Source: Geothrix limicola (GTDB lineage: Bacteria; Acidobacteriota; Holophagae; Holophagales; Holophagaceae). From it: 57,942 bases of DNA. Location: positions 687,610 through 745,551 of the forward strand of contig NZ_BSDE01000003.1 of the NCBI RefSeq assembly GCF_030268085.1, written 5' to 3'. Of this stretch, positions 1 through 7,198 are shown piece by piece. A model generated the notes under the pieces. The model was given only the letters and a program-made list of their open reading frames with translations. It searched no databases and had not been told where the DNA came from. Positions within the stretch are counted from its first letter, which is position 1. The number at the start of each line of letters is the position of its first letter. Made by a program: the position numbers and the translations under genes.

Positions 1-1823
1 GCGCTGACGAGGCCCGTGAGACCCTCGGCTTCGATGGTGGCGGCGAGGGCGGCGGTTTCCGCTTCCGTGAGCTTGGATCCGCGGAAGGGCCCGTTGAGCA
101 GATCCGCCGAGGCCACGGATTCAAAGCCCGCGTTGGTCATGATGGCCACGGACTTGGGGCATCCGCTCGGATAGGCGCCCAGCCAGGCCAGGGCCGCGTC
201 GAAGGCCTCCATGCGCTCGGCGAGCAGCACGCCCGCGCGGCGCAGCACGGCGGCCTGCAGCGCGTGATCGCCCGCGAGGGCGCCCGTGTGGCTGCTGGCG
301 GCGGCCATGCCCTCCTGGCTGCGCCCGCCCTTGTAGAGGAGCACGCGGCGGCCCGAGGCGCGCAACGTCTTGGCGGCTTCGGCGGTGGCTTCGAGATCGC
401 CGGGCGTAAAGCCCTCGAGGTAGGCGCCCACCACCTTCACGGCGGGGTCGGACGCGAAGCCCTTGAAGAAGTCCGAGCAGCGCAGGTCCATCTGGTTGCC
501 GATGGCGACGGCGGCCCGCAGGCCCAGCTCGGCGCGGCGGCTGAGGCGCGTGATGAGGAAGGCGCCGCTTTGGCTGGCGAGGGCCAGGTGTCCGGGCTTG
601 GCGGTGAGGGGCAGCTTCACCTCGGGGATGAAGAGCGAGTTGAGGGCCTGGTCAGGGCTGAACAGGCCGAGGCCATTGGGGCCCACGACGGCGGGGGTCC
701 ACTTGCCGGCGCGGCGGTGTTCGTTCAGGCAGGCCACGAGCCGCTTGCCGAGGCCCTCGGTGTCTGCGCCATCACCCAGTCCGCCGGCCACGAGGTAGAC
801 GACGGTGGCACCGCCGCCCTGGCGGCAGAGCTGCTCGACGACTTCCAGCGTCTGGGGCGCGGGCAGCGAAAGGATGAGCTGATCCGCGGGTGCGGTCGCG
901 AGTTCGGCGACGGAGGCGAGGCAGGGCAGACCGAGGAATTCCGTGGATCCGGGCTTGATGAGGCGCAGCGCGCTTTCGGGCAGCTTCGATTTCCGCACGT
1001 TCTCGAGGATGATGCGGCCCACGGTGCCTTCGCGGCTGGAGACGCCCGCGATGACGAGGCTCCGCGGGTTGAGCAGGGCCTGGTACCAGGCGGGATCCGG
1101 CGAGGCGACGGTCGCCGTTGTCTCGGTCTCCAGCGTGCCGACGCCGTCCAGGGCCGTGGGGCGTCCCTCGCTGTCGAGCACGATGGGATTGAGTTCGAGC
1201 AGGGTGACGCCTTCGCGCTGAAGCCCCTCCACCGCGCGCCAGAGGCCCTGCAGGAAGCTCAGCAGCTTGGCTTCGTCGGTGAGCGCTTCGGTGCCGCGCT
1301 GGTGGCCGAGCCAGGTGCGGCCCAGCCAGTGGGCGCGCAGATCCGCGAGGGCCTGCTCGGGCGTGGCGAGGGCGATGGGCCAGATCATCGGCGGGGCCAT
1401 GGCGGCCCAGGCATCGGCCTGAAGGCCGCCAATGCCGCAGACGACGAGCCAGCCCGCATCGGGATCCCGCTTGAGCGACACGAGCGCCTCGGTGGGCAGG
1501 CCGGAGAGCCTCTTGAAGGCGACCTTTTCGCAGACGAGGCCGCCGATCCAGGGATGCTCGGGCACGCGCTGGCGCATGGCGGCGGCTTCGGCCTTCAGTG
1601 CCTCGGCGTCGAAGCTGCCGAAGTGGACGGCGCCCTTGTCGGACTTGTGCCAGAGCTCGTCGGCGATGCCCTTGAGCACGATGGGCTCGCCCGGCTCGAA
1701 GGGCAGCGGGCCGGATGTGCGTAATTCGCCATCAATGAAGGCGTGCCGCGGCACCCGCAGGCCCGCGGCGGCGAGCAGGCCATAGGCCCGCCCCTCGTGG
1801 AGGAATCCCGTGGCCGTGTGCAT
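1..1823 (-). CDS. ADP-forming acyl-CoA synthetase, fused beta-alpha (3' end beyond window)
   Basis: Acyl-CoA synthetase (NDP-forming) family enzyme, expected to convert an acyl-CoA plus ADP and phosphate to the free acid, CoA and ATP in the cytoplasm. About 607 residues are visible; the C-terminus is cut by the left edge. The N-terminal ~230 residues are ATP-grasp (FEPGEPIVLKG, LLELNPIVLD), followed by a CoA-binding Rossmann domain (PRSLVIAGVSSREGTVG) and a succinyl-CoA-ligase-like part (GHLALASQSGAF) ending with the SHTGAL motif that carries the phospho-histidine in this family. The order is therefore beta then alpha. The ATG lies one base beyond the iorB stop, so it is the third gene of an iorA-iorB operon, which suggests arylacetyl-CoA or branched acyl-CoA as substrate. 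Substrate is inferred from context only. Confidence 0.88.
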   Translation of the reverse strand, partial: MHTATGFLHEGRAYGLLAAAGLRVPRHAFIDGELRTSGPLPFEPGEPIVLKGIADELWHKSDKGAVHFGSFDAEALKAEAAAMRQRVPEHPWIGGLVCEKVAFKRLSGLPTEALVSLKRDPDAGWLVVCGIGGLQADAWAAMAPPMIWPIALATPEQALADLRAHWLGRTWLGHQRGTEALTDEAKLLSFLQGLWRAVEGLQREGVTLLELNPIVLDSEGRPTALDGVGTLETETTATVASPDPAWYQALLNPRSLVIAGVSSREGTVGRIILENVRKSKLPESALRLIKPGSTEFLGLPCLASVAELATAPADQLILSLPAPQTLEVVEQLCRQGGGATVVYLVAGGLGDGADTEGLGKRLVACLNEHRRAGKWTPAVVGPNGLGLFSPDQALNSLFIPEVKLPLTAKPGHLALASQSGAFLITRLSRRAELGLRAAVAIGNQMDLRCSDFFKGFASDPAVKVVGAYLEGFTPGDLEATAEAAKTLRASGRRVLLYKGGRSQEGMAAASSHTGALAGDHALQAAVLRRAGVLLAERMEAFDAALAWLGAYPSGCPKSVAIMTNAGFESVASADLLNGPFRGSKLTEAETAALAATIEAEGLTGLVS

Positions 1824-1824
1824 C

Positions 1825-2424
1825 TTAGGCTCCCACCGTTTCCTGGATGAGGCCGCGCCCGGCCTGGAAGGCTTCGAGGTTCTTCTCGGTGACGCGGGCA
1901 CCCTTGGCTTCGAAGCGCTGGGTGATCACGTCCTGCCACACCTCGGGAGAGACCGGCAGGAACCTGGACGCCATGCCCAGCAGGGCCATGCCGCCGGCCT
2001 GCTTGTGGCTCAGGCGGCGGGCGAGATCCTCGGTGTCGAGGAGGTGGGCCCCGCGCACGGCCTTGAGGGCCGCGTAGACGTCATCGATGGGCGGATAGCC
2101 TTCCATGTTGATCTGGGGTTCCTCGGAGACGACGAGGTGGCCGTTCATGCGCAGCATGGACACGTAGCGCAGGGCTTCGAGCGGTTCGAGGGCGATGAGC
2201 AGGTCCGCGGAACCCTCGTCGATGATCGGCGAGGTCAGCGGGCCTTCGGAGAAGCAGACCTGGGCATGGACGCTGCCGCCCCGCTGGCTCATGCCGTGGA
2301 TCTCGGACTGCAGCGCGTGCAGGCCGCTGCGGCGCAGGGCTTCGAGGACGATCTGAGCGAGGGAGAGGACCCCCTGGCCTCCCACGCCGGAGAGGACGAT
2401 GCCGTGGATGCGGGGAGCGCTCAT
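1825..2424 (-). CDS. iorB: Indolepyruvate ferredoxin oxidoreductase, beta subunit
   Basis: Gamma-type subunit of the 2-oxoacid:ferredoxin oxidoreductase superfamily, 199 residues, the usual size for IorB. The N-terminal GVGGQGVLSLAQI and the HGMSQRGGSVHAQV segments are hallmarks of the family. With IorA it oxidatively decarboxylates aryl-pyruvates made by transamination of aromatic amino acids, giving aryl-acetyl-CoA and reduced ferredoxin. The start codon overlaps the iorA stop by four bases, and the acyl-CoA synthetase follows after one base, so the three are translationally coupled. Soluble, cytoplasmic. Confidence 0.92.
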   Translation of the reverse strand: MSAPRIHGIVLSGVGGQGVLSLAQIVLEALRRSGLHALQSEIHGMSQRGGSVHAQVCFSEGPLTSPIIDEGSADLLIALEPLEALRYVSMLRMNGHLVVSEEPQINMEGYPPIDDVYAALKAVRGAHLLDTEDLARRLSHKQAGGMALLGMASRFLPVSPEVWQDVITQRFEAKGARVTEKNLEAFQAGRGLIQETVGA

Positions 2425-4082
2425 GGGCGGGCCTCCGTGCTGGCGCAGACCTGCTCCGCGCAGGCCTTGAGTTCACGATCGTGGTCCTTCAGCACACCCC
2501 GGCGCATGGACTGGATGCACTCGCGCCGGAAGATGACGACGGAGGGGCCGGGGTGCTGGAGGGCGGATTCCATGGCCTTCACGTTGGCGTCGTGCAGCCT
2601 GGGCAGGGGGGTGAGGACCTGGAGCTGGGCTTCGGGAATGCCCATGCCGAGGGCCATGCGCTCCACCTGGTCGAGGGCCTGGCTGGGCTGCTGGCCTGTC
2701 ATGCCCACCACGCGGTTGTCGAGGATGATGATGGTGACGTTCACATCCGAGTCGGCGGCCGTCAGCAGGGCCGGCAGGCCGCTGTGGCCGAAGGTGGAAT
2801 CGCCGATGACGGCGACGGAGGGCGTCTGGCCCGCCAGGGCCGCGCCCACGGCCATGCTGATGCTGGCGCCCATTTCGACGACGGCATGGATGGCGCCCAT
2901 GGGTTCCTGGGCGGCGAGGGTGTAGCAGCCGATGTCACCGAAGACGCGGGTCTCGGGCACGCCCAGGTTGGCGAGGGCTTCCTGCATGGCTTCGTAGGCG
3001 TCCACGTGGCCGCAGCCGTCACAGAAGCGCGGGGCTCGGGGGGGCAGATCCAGGGTGATGGATTCCTTGGCCTCGGCTACGAGCAGGGCCAGGGCATTCT
3101 TGAGTTGGCGGGGCGTGAGCTCGCCCGTGCGGGGCACGGTGCCGTCCAATCGTCCGCGCACCTTGGCTGAACCGCGCAGGCCCAGGCGCTCCTCCAACAC
3201 CGGATAGTCCTCTTCGAAGACGAAGACCTCGTCCACCTGGGCGAGGAAGGCCGCCTCAAGCTGAGGGTCCACCGGGTAGGCGGCCACTTCAAGGCGGGGC
3301 AAGGCCGCCAGGGCCGGGTATTCCAGGAGCAGCTGATCAAAGTAGGCGCGGCCCATGCCCGAGACGGCCACGCCCTGGCGGCTGCCGCCCGCCACCAGAC
3401 GGTTCATGGGGGCGAGCCGCTCGATGAGGCGGGGCTGCTTGGCCAGCAGATCCACATAGCGCCGCCGGGCATTGGATGGGATCAGCACCCAGTCCTGGAT
3501 GGTGTCCTTCGGAGCCAGACCCAAGCCCGTCGGAGGCAGGATCGCACGGCGCCGGAGGGCAGCCCGGCAATGGGCCAGGCGGGTGACGAGGCGCACCATC
3601 ACGGGGATCTGCAGGGCTTCGGACAGTTCGAAGGCCTGCCAGGTGAAGTCGTAGCACTCCTGCACGGTGCTGGGTTCGAGGCAGGGCAGCCAGGCGAATT
3701 CAGCCAGACGGCGGCTGTCCTGCTCGTTCTGGCTGCTGTGCATGCCCGGATCGTCAGCCACCAGCAGCACCAGGCCACCGCGCACGCCCGTGAGGGCGGA
3801 GTTGGCGTAGGCATCCATGGCCACGTTCAGGCCCACATGCTTCATGGTCACGAGGGTGCGATGCCCGGCGTAGCTCACGCCCAGGGCCAGGTCGTAGGCC
3901 ACCTTCTCATTGGCGGCCCAGCGGGCCACGCGGCCTTCGGGCGCCTCTTGGATCATGGCTTCGACGAACTCGAACCCTTCCGTGGAGGGGGTGCCGGGAT
4001 AGCCGAAAGCGCCCTTGATGCCGGCATCGAAGGCCGCACACCCCACCGCTTCCACCCCCAGGGCCAGGGTGTTCTGAGTCAT
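2421..4082 (-). CDS. iorA: Indolepyruvate ferredoxin oxidoreductase, alpha subunit (no ferredoxin domain)
   Basis: Catalytic thiamine-diphosphate subunit of the indolepyruvate oxidoreductase, 553 residues. The N-terminal pyrimidine-binding domain (YPGTPSTEGFEF; MKHVGLNVAMDAY) and the C-terminal TPP domain (CDGCGHVDAYEAM; GDSTFGHSG...LDNRVVGMTG) are intact. The protein stops soon after FRRECIQSMRRG; the C-terminal module with two 4Fe-4S clusters found in most archaeal and many bacterial IorA proteins is absent, so electrons must leave by another route or through fewer clusters. I chose the ATG at 4082 because GGAGG lies six bases upstream; a TTG twelve bases earlier has no ribosome binding site. 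First gene of the iorA-iorB-synthetase operon, divergent from the cytochrome cluster. Confidence 0.9.
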   Translation of the reverse strand: MTQNTLALGVEAVGCAAFDAGIKGAFGYPGTPSTEGFEFVEAMIQEAPEGRVARWAANEKVAYDLALGVSYAGHRTLVTMKHVGLNVAMDAYANSALTGVRGGLVLLVADDPGMHSSQNEQDSRRLAEFAWLPCLEPSTVQECYDFTWQAFELSEALQIPVMVRLVTRLAHCRAALRRRAILPPTGLGLAPKDTIQDWVLIPSNARRRYVDLLAKQPRLIERLAPMNRLVAGGSRQGVAVSGMGRAYFDQLLLEYPALAALPRLEVAAYPVDPQLEAAFLAQVDEVFVFEEDYPVLEERLGLRGSAKVRGRLDGTVPRTGELTPRQLKNALALLVAEAKESITLDLPPRAPRFCDGCGHVDAYEAMQEALANLGVPETRVFGDIGCYTLAAQEPMGAIHAVVEMGASISMAVGAALAGQTPSVAVIGDSTFGHSGLPALLTAADSDVNVTIIILDNRVVGMTGQQPSQALDQVERMALGMGIPEAQLQVLTPLPRLHDANVKAMESALQHPGPSVVIFRRECIQSMRRGVLKDHDRELKACAEQVCASTEARP

Positions 4083-4579
4083 GTCAACCTCCAATCATAT
4101 TGCAATTGCCAAGCCGGAAGTATGGTGGTCCCGCCCCGTGTCTGGGATCACACGGAAGCCCTGTGGCAGTGGGTGTGCGCGACGTCACAGGCCTTCCGAG
4201 GATTCGGAAAAACCCCGCGGTGCCTTCGGGCAATAGGGCCAGTGCCCCAAGTCACAACTTTGTCGCGAGGCAAGGTTCACCGGGGGAGTGAATTCCGGGT
4301 TCGAGTCTTATCTGGGGCCCCAATGTGTTGTGTAAATATATATTTTAATTGTAGTTAAAAAAATTACTCAATTGTCACAACGGCTTCCTTGGATCCCGTT
4401 TTCTCCCCACAGGGCCCTGTGACAATTTGCATTCACTCTCTTGAGGTCAATTAATTTCGGCACTAGTGTTCTTCCTGACCTGTGCATCAGCTACCAGCTC
4501 AAGTCTTCTCTCCCGTTCCCCGCACCACTCGTCTTCTTGAACGGCCACACGAACAGCGAATTGCAAGATGAGGCGAACC
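4083..4579. promoter_or_regulatory. Divergent control region between iorA and the cytochrome cluster
   Basis: About 500 bases without a convincing gene separate the iorA start from the beta-barrel gene. The segment 4332-4375 is almost entirely A+T in an otherwise GC-rich window. Immediately after it come two copies of a palindromic word in inverted orientation (see 4370-4427). The rest, 4095-4330, is ordinary GC-rich sequence in which I see no motif. It probably holds the promoters of both transcription units, but no individual -35/-10 pair can be assigned with confidence. Confidence 0.5.
4370..4427. repeat. Inverted repeat AATTGTCACA...TGTGACAATT
   Basis: Two exact ten-base arms, AATTGTCACA at 4370-4379 and its reverse complement TGTGACAATT at 4418-4427, are separated by 38 bases. 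The left arm is itself inside TTGTCACAA, a palindrome around a central C; the right one reads CTGTGACAA. This is what paired operator half-sites for a dimeric regulator look like, with CRP/FNR-type proteins as the obvious candidates because of the TGTGA word. A hairpin is also possible but the loop is long. Confidence 0.5.
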
Positions 4580-5932
4580 ATGAAACGACACACCTATGTG
4601 GCCCTGCTAGCCACCCTGATGTCAGCCAGCGCCTGGGGCCAGGAGGTCAGCCTGTATGGGACGACCATGGCCCAGATGTGGAAGCAGGATGCGGCGGGGA
4701 CGGAGAAGGCGACCTACACTCCGGCGACGCAGTACTTGGGCATCGACGCGACGAAGCTGGGTTCGGACAACCTGTCGCTGCACCTGTTCGGGTGGGGCCG
4801 GACGGATCTGAGCGATCAGAGCAACTTCGACGGAAAGACGGCCGGGTACCTGAACTACGGGTACCTGCAGTACCGTTTCGACCAGGCGAATGCCGAGATC
4901 AAGGCCGGTCGGTTCACGGCGAACCAGAGCACGGGCTTCGAACAGATCGATGGCGTGAGCGCGCGGACGGACCTGGTGAACGGGTTCACGGTGTCGGCCT
5001 TCGGTGGCAAGCCCGTCCTCTATAAGGTGGTGGATCCCCGGAACCAGCACGACTACGACTTCCAGCACGACTTCATCTTCGGAGCGCGGCTGGGTTGGCG
5101 GATGGCGCAGGTGGGCGAGATCGGCCTGTCCTACCTGCAGGATGGAACGAAGGCGGCGCAGGATCTGACGTTCCCCTCGTCGACGGACTACACGCGCAAG
5201 CGGCTGGGCCTGGACCTGGTGGTGACGCCGGCGAAGGCGTTCAGCCTGCAGGGGCGGAGCGTCTACGACGTGAGCAACCAGCGGACGAACGCGGCCGAGC
5301 AGGATTACACGGCGACGGTGAAGCTGGGCGACCAGGTGACGATGTCGGGGAACTACGCGGAGCGGAACTTCCGCTTCTACTTCGCGGGGACGAACCTGCC
5401 CTCGTTGTTCCGGCAGGATGACGGCGACCTGTTCAAGGGCTTTGGCGGCAACCTGACGTGGAACACGACGGCCTCGTTCCAGGTGGTGGCGGACTACCGG
5501 CACACGCACCGCGAGACGTTCGGCGACGTGAACCGGGCGGGCGGCGAGATGCGCTGGAACTTCAACGAGCGTGCCGTGCTGCTGGGTGTGAGCGGGCACT
5601 GGGCGAACGCGGTGGACACGAAGTTCGTGGATCCCGCTGCGCCGTCGAGGAGCCTGAGCCACAAGGAGGCGCGGGCTTGGGTGATGCTGAACAAGGGCAA
5701 GTTCACGGCGAGCCTGGATGGGATCCTGCAGCGTTACGAGAGCGGGAATCCTTATCTGGCGGGGCTGCGGAACGTGTTCGAGACGGTGGCGTCGGTGGGT
5801 TACCAGGCGACGACGAACGTGAAGGTGTCCGGCGACGTGAGCTTCGGCAGCACGCCCGTGGCCAAGCATGAAACGCGGGCATTGCTGCGGGCCGAGTATC
5901 GCTTTGGCTTCGCTAAGAAGGGGGGCAAGTAA
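4580..5932 (+). CDS. Outer-membrane beta-barrel of a putative porin-cytochrome conduit
   Basis: Exported protein of 450 residues with a Sec signal peptide (MKRHTYVALLATLMSASAWG) followed by alternating polar/hydrophobic strands rich in aromatic residues throughout (VSLYGTTMAQMW, YLNYGYLQYRF, GEIGLSYLQDG) and a final YRFGFAKKGGK, typical of outer-membrane barrels. Its stop codon overlaps the start of a pentaheme cytochrome, and two further multiheme lipoproteins follow, the layout of Geobacter Ext-type and other porin-cytochrome conduits. It is much shorter than MtrB (about 700 residues), so it is not a simple MtrB homologue. The ATG at 4580 has GAGG seven bases upstream; an in-frame ATG at 4568 lacks one. 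The conduit role is inferred from context. Confidence 0.8.
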   Translation: MKRHTYVALLATLMSASAWGQEVSLYGTTMAQMWKQDAAGTEKATYTPATQYLGIDATKLGSDNLSLHLFGWGRTDLSDQSNFDGKTAGYLNYGYLQYRFDQANAEIKAGRFTANQSTGFEQIDGVSARTDLVNGFTVSAFGGKPVLYKVVDPRNQHDYDFQHDFIFGARLGWRMAQVGEIGLSYLQDGTKAAQDLTFPSSTDYTRKRLGLDLVVTPAKAFSLQGRSVYDVSNQRTNAAEQDYTATVKLGDQVTMSGNYAERNFRFYFAGTNLPSLFRQDDGDLFKGFGGNLTWNTTASFQVVADYRHTHRETFGDVNRAGGEMRWNFNERAVLLGVSGHWANAVDTKFVDPAAPSRSLSHKEARAWVMLNKGKFTASLDGILQRYESGNPYLAGLRNVFETVASVGYQATTNVKVSGDVSFGSTPVAKHETRALLRAEYRFGFAKKGGK

Positions 5933-6405
5933 TGGTCCGGAAGTCCGTTCTGCAGATTCTAGGAGTGGTGCTGGGCCTTGGGATGCTGATGGCCTGCGGT
6001 CTGGTATCGCCCGAGGCGAGCTTCGCGGCGACGCACCCTGAGGGGCTCGGCGCAGGGAAGCCCGTGTGCTCGGAATGCCACAGCACGGACGTGGCGAAGG
6101 GTGCGCTGAAGCCCTACGCGACGTTCGATCACACGCCGACCTTCGTGAAGGACCACAAATTCCAGGCGAACCAGGACCGGAACACGTGTGCGGCGTGCCA
6201 CGCGCCGTCGTTCTGCGTGGACTGCCACGGCGGGAAGGTTCCGATGAAGCCGGCGACGCGGCTGAGCGACAGCCCGGACCGCATGGCGCCGCACCGGGGA
6301 GACTTCCTGACGCTGCACAAGATCGAAGGGAAGCTGGATCCGTCGAGCTGCTACAGCTGCCATGGCCGGGCGAACAACGACAAGTGCCGGGCTTGTCACC
6401 GGTAG
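5932..6405 (+). CDS. Exported pentaheme c-type cytochrome
   Basis: 157-residue secreted cytochrome with five CXXCH heme-binding motifs: CSECH (around residue 46), CAACH, CVDCH, CYSCH and CRACH close to the C-terminus. The leader is hydrophobic; cleavage could be after ASFA, or the Cys in LMAC could be lipidated, although Met at -2 is not a good lipobox. The ATG overlaps the TAA of the barrel gene (TAATG), so the two are translationally coupled. In Geobacter-type conduits a small multiheme cytochrome on the periplasmic side passes electrons into the barrel; that role is the likely one here but is inferred. Extra His residues between motifs could serve as distal ligands. Confidence 0.87.
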   Translation: MVRKSVLQILGVVLGLGMLMACGLVSPEASFAATHPEGLGAGKPVCSECHSTDVAKGALKPYATFDHTPTFVKDHKFQANQDRNTCAACHAPSFCVDCHGGKVPMKPATRLSDSPDRMAPHRGDFLTLHKIEGKLDPSSCYSCHGRANNDKCRACHR

Positions 6406-6434
6406 TCATCCGCTGAATGTCGAAGGGGAACACC

Positions 6435-7082
6435 ATGAGCAAAGTCAAATGGATGGCGGGTAGCTGCTTGGCGATGGCCCTGGCGGTCCTGGCGCTGGGC
6501 TGTTCGGGAAGCGCGGCCGGGAAGGCCACTCCGTTCAGCGAGGCGACGGGGCATCATCCGTCGAACTGGATCCAGGTGCACTACGCGGGTTATGCGGCGA
6601 CGCCGGACCAGTGCCGGAGCTGCCATGGATCGACGTCGGATCCGGCGCAGGCGGGCGGCATCGCGAAGGTGAGCTGCTTCTCGTGCCACCCGAAGGGCGT
6701 GGACCATCCGTCGAACTGGGCGGACCCGCTGCAGCACGGCCGGATGGGGGCGCAGTTGGCGCCGAACCCGACGGATGCGTTCGCGATGGCGGGATTCGCG
6801 CGGTGCGCGAAGTGCCACGGATCGACCTTCGACAATGGCCCGGCGATTTCGTGCAAGAGCTGCCACACGAAGGCACCGCACCCGGACAAGCCCTGGCTGA
6901 GCACGACGCTGCTGAAATCGAACCACGTGGAAACGGACAGCGCGAACGCACCCGAGTGCGCGAAATGTCACAACGCCGGAGCGAACTCGAGCATGAAGCC
7001 GCTCGCAACTCCCCCGGCTGGAACAGCTCCGGGCTGCTTCAACAACACCCTCTGTCACGGGACGAGCATTCCGAAGCCCTGA
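6435..7082 (+). CDS. Multiheme cytochrome lipoprotein, five CXXCH plus one CX5CH
   Basis: 215-residue lipoprotein with signal sequence ending in the lipobox LALGC. Five canonical heme sites are visible: CRSCH, CFSCH, CAKCH, CKSCH, CAKCH. A sixth candidate, CFNNTLCH close to the C-terminus, has five residues between the cysteines. Two PSN W-containing repeats (HHPSNWIQV, DHPSNWADP) suggest an internal duplication. I take the ATG at 6435 because AAGGGGA sits seven bases upstream; the frame is open from 6417. Third gene of the conduit cluster, probably anchored in the outer membrane and contacting the barrel. Lipid anchoring and surface exposure are inferred. Confidence 0.86.
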   Translation: MSKVKWMAGSCLAMALAVLALGCSGSAAGKATPFSEATGHHPSNWIQVHYAGYAATPDQCRSCHGSTSDPAQAGGIAKVSCFSCHPKGVDHPSNWADPLQHGRMGAQLAPNPTDAFAMAGFARCAKCHGSTFDNGPAISCKSCHTKAPHPDKPWLSTTLLKSNHVETDSANAPECAKCHNAGANSSMKPLATPPAGTAPGCFNNTLCHGTSIPKP

Positions 7083-7198
7083 GACAGACGCATTCCAGGC
7101 ACCGAGTTCAAAGGAGGTGCGACATCCGGTTCAACGCAACACGCAGTTTCTTTCACCCCGCCCATCAACGCTTCACCACCTAATAGGGAGAATGGAAT

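Noticed and set aside
4441-4475. Sigma-54 type promoter (GGCAC-N5-TT) before the beta-barrel gene
   Set aside because: The -12 GC is absent; match to TGGCAC-N5-TTGC too poor to report.
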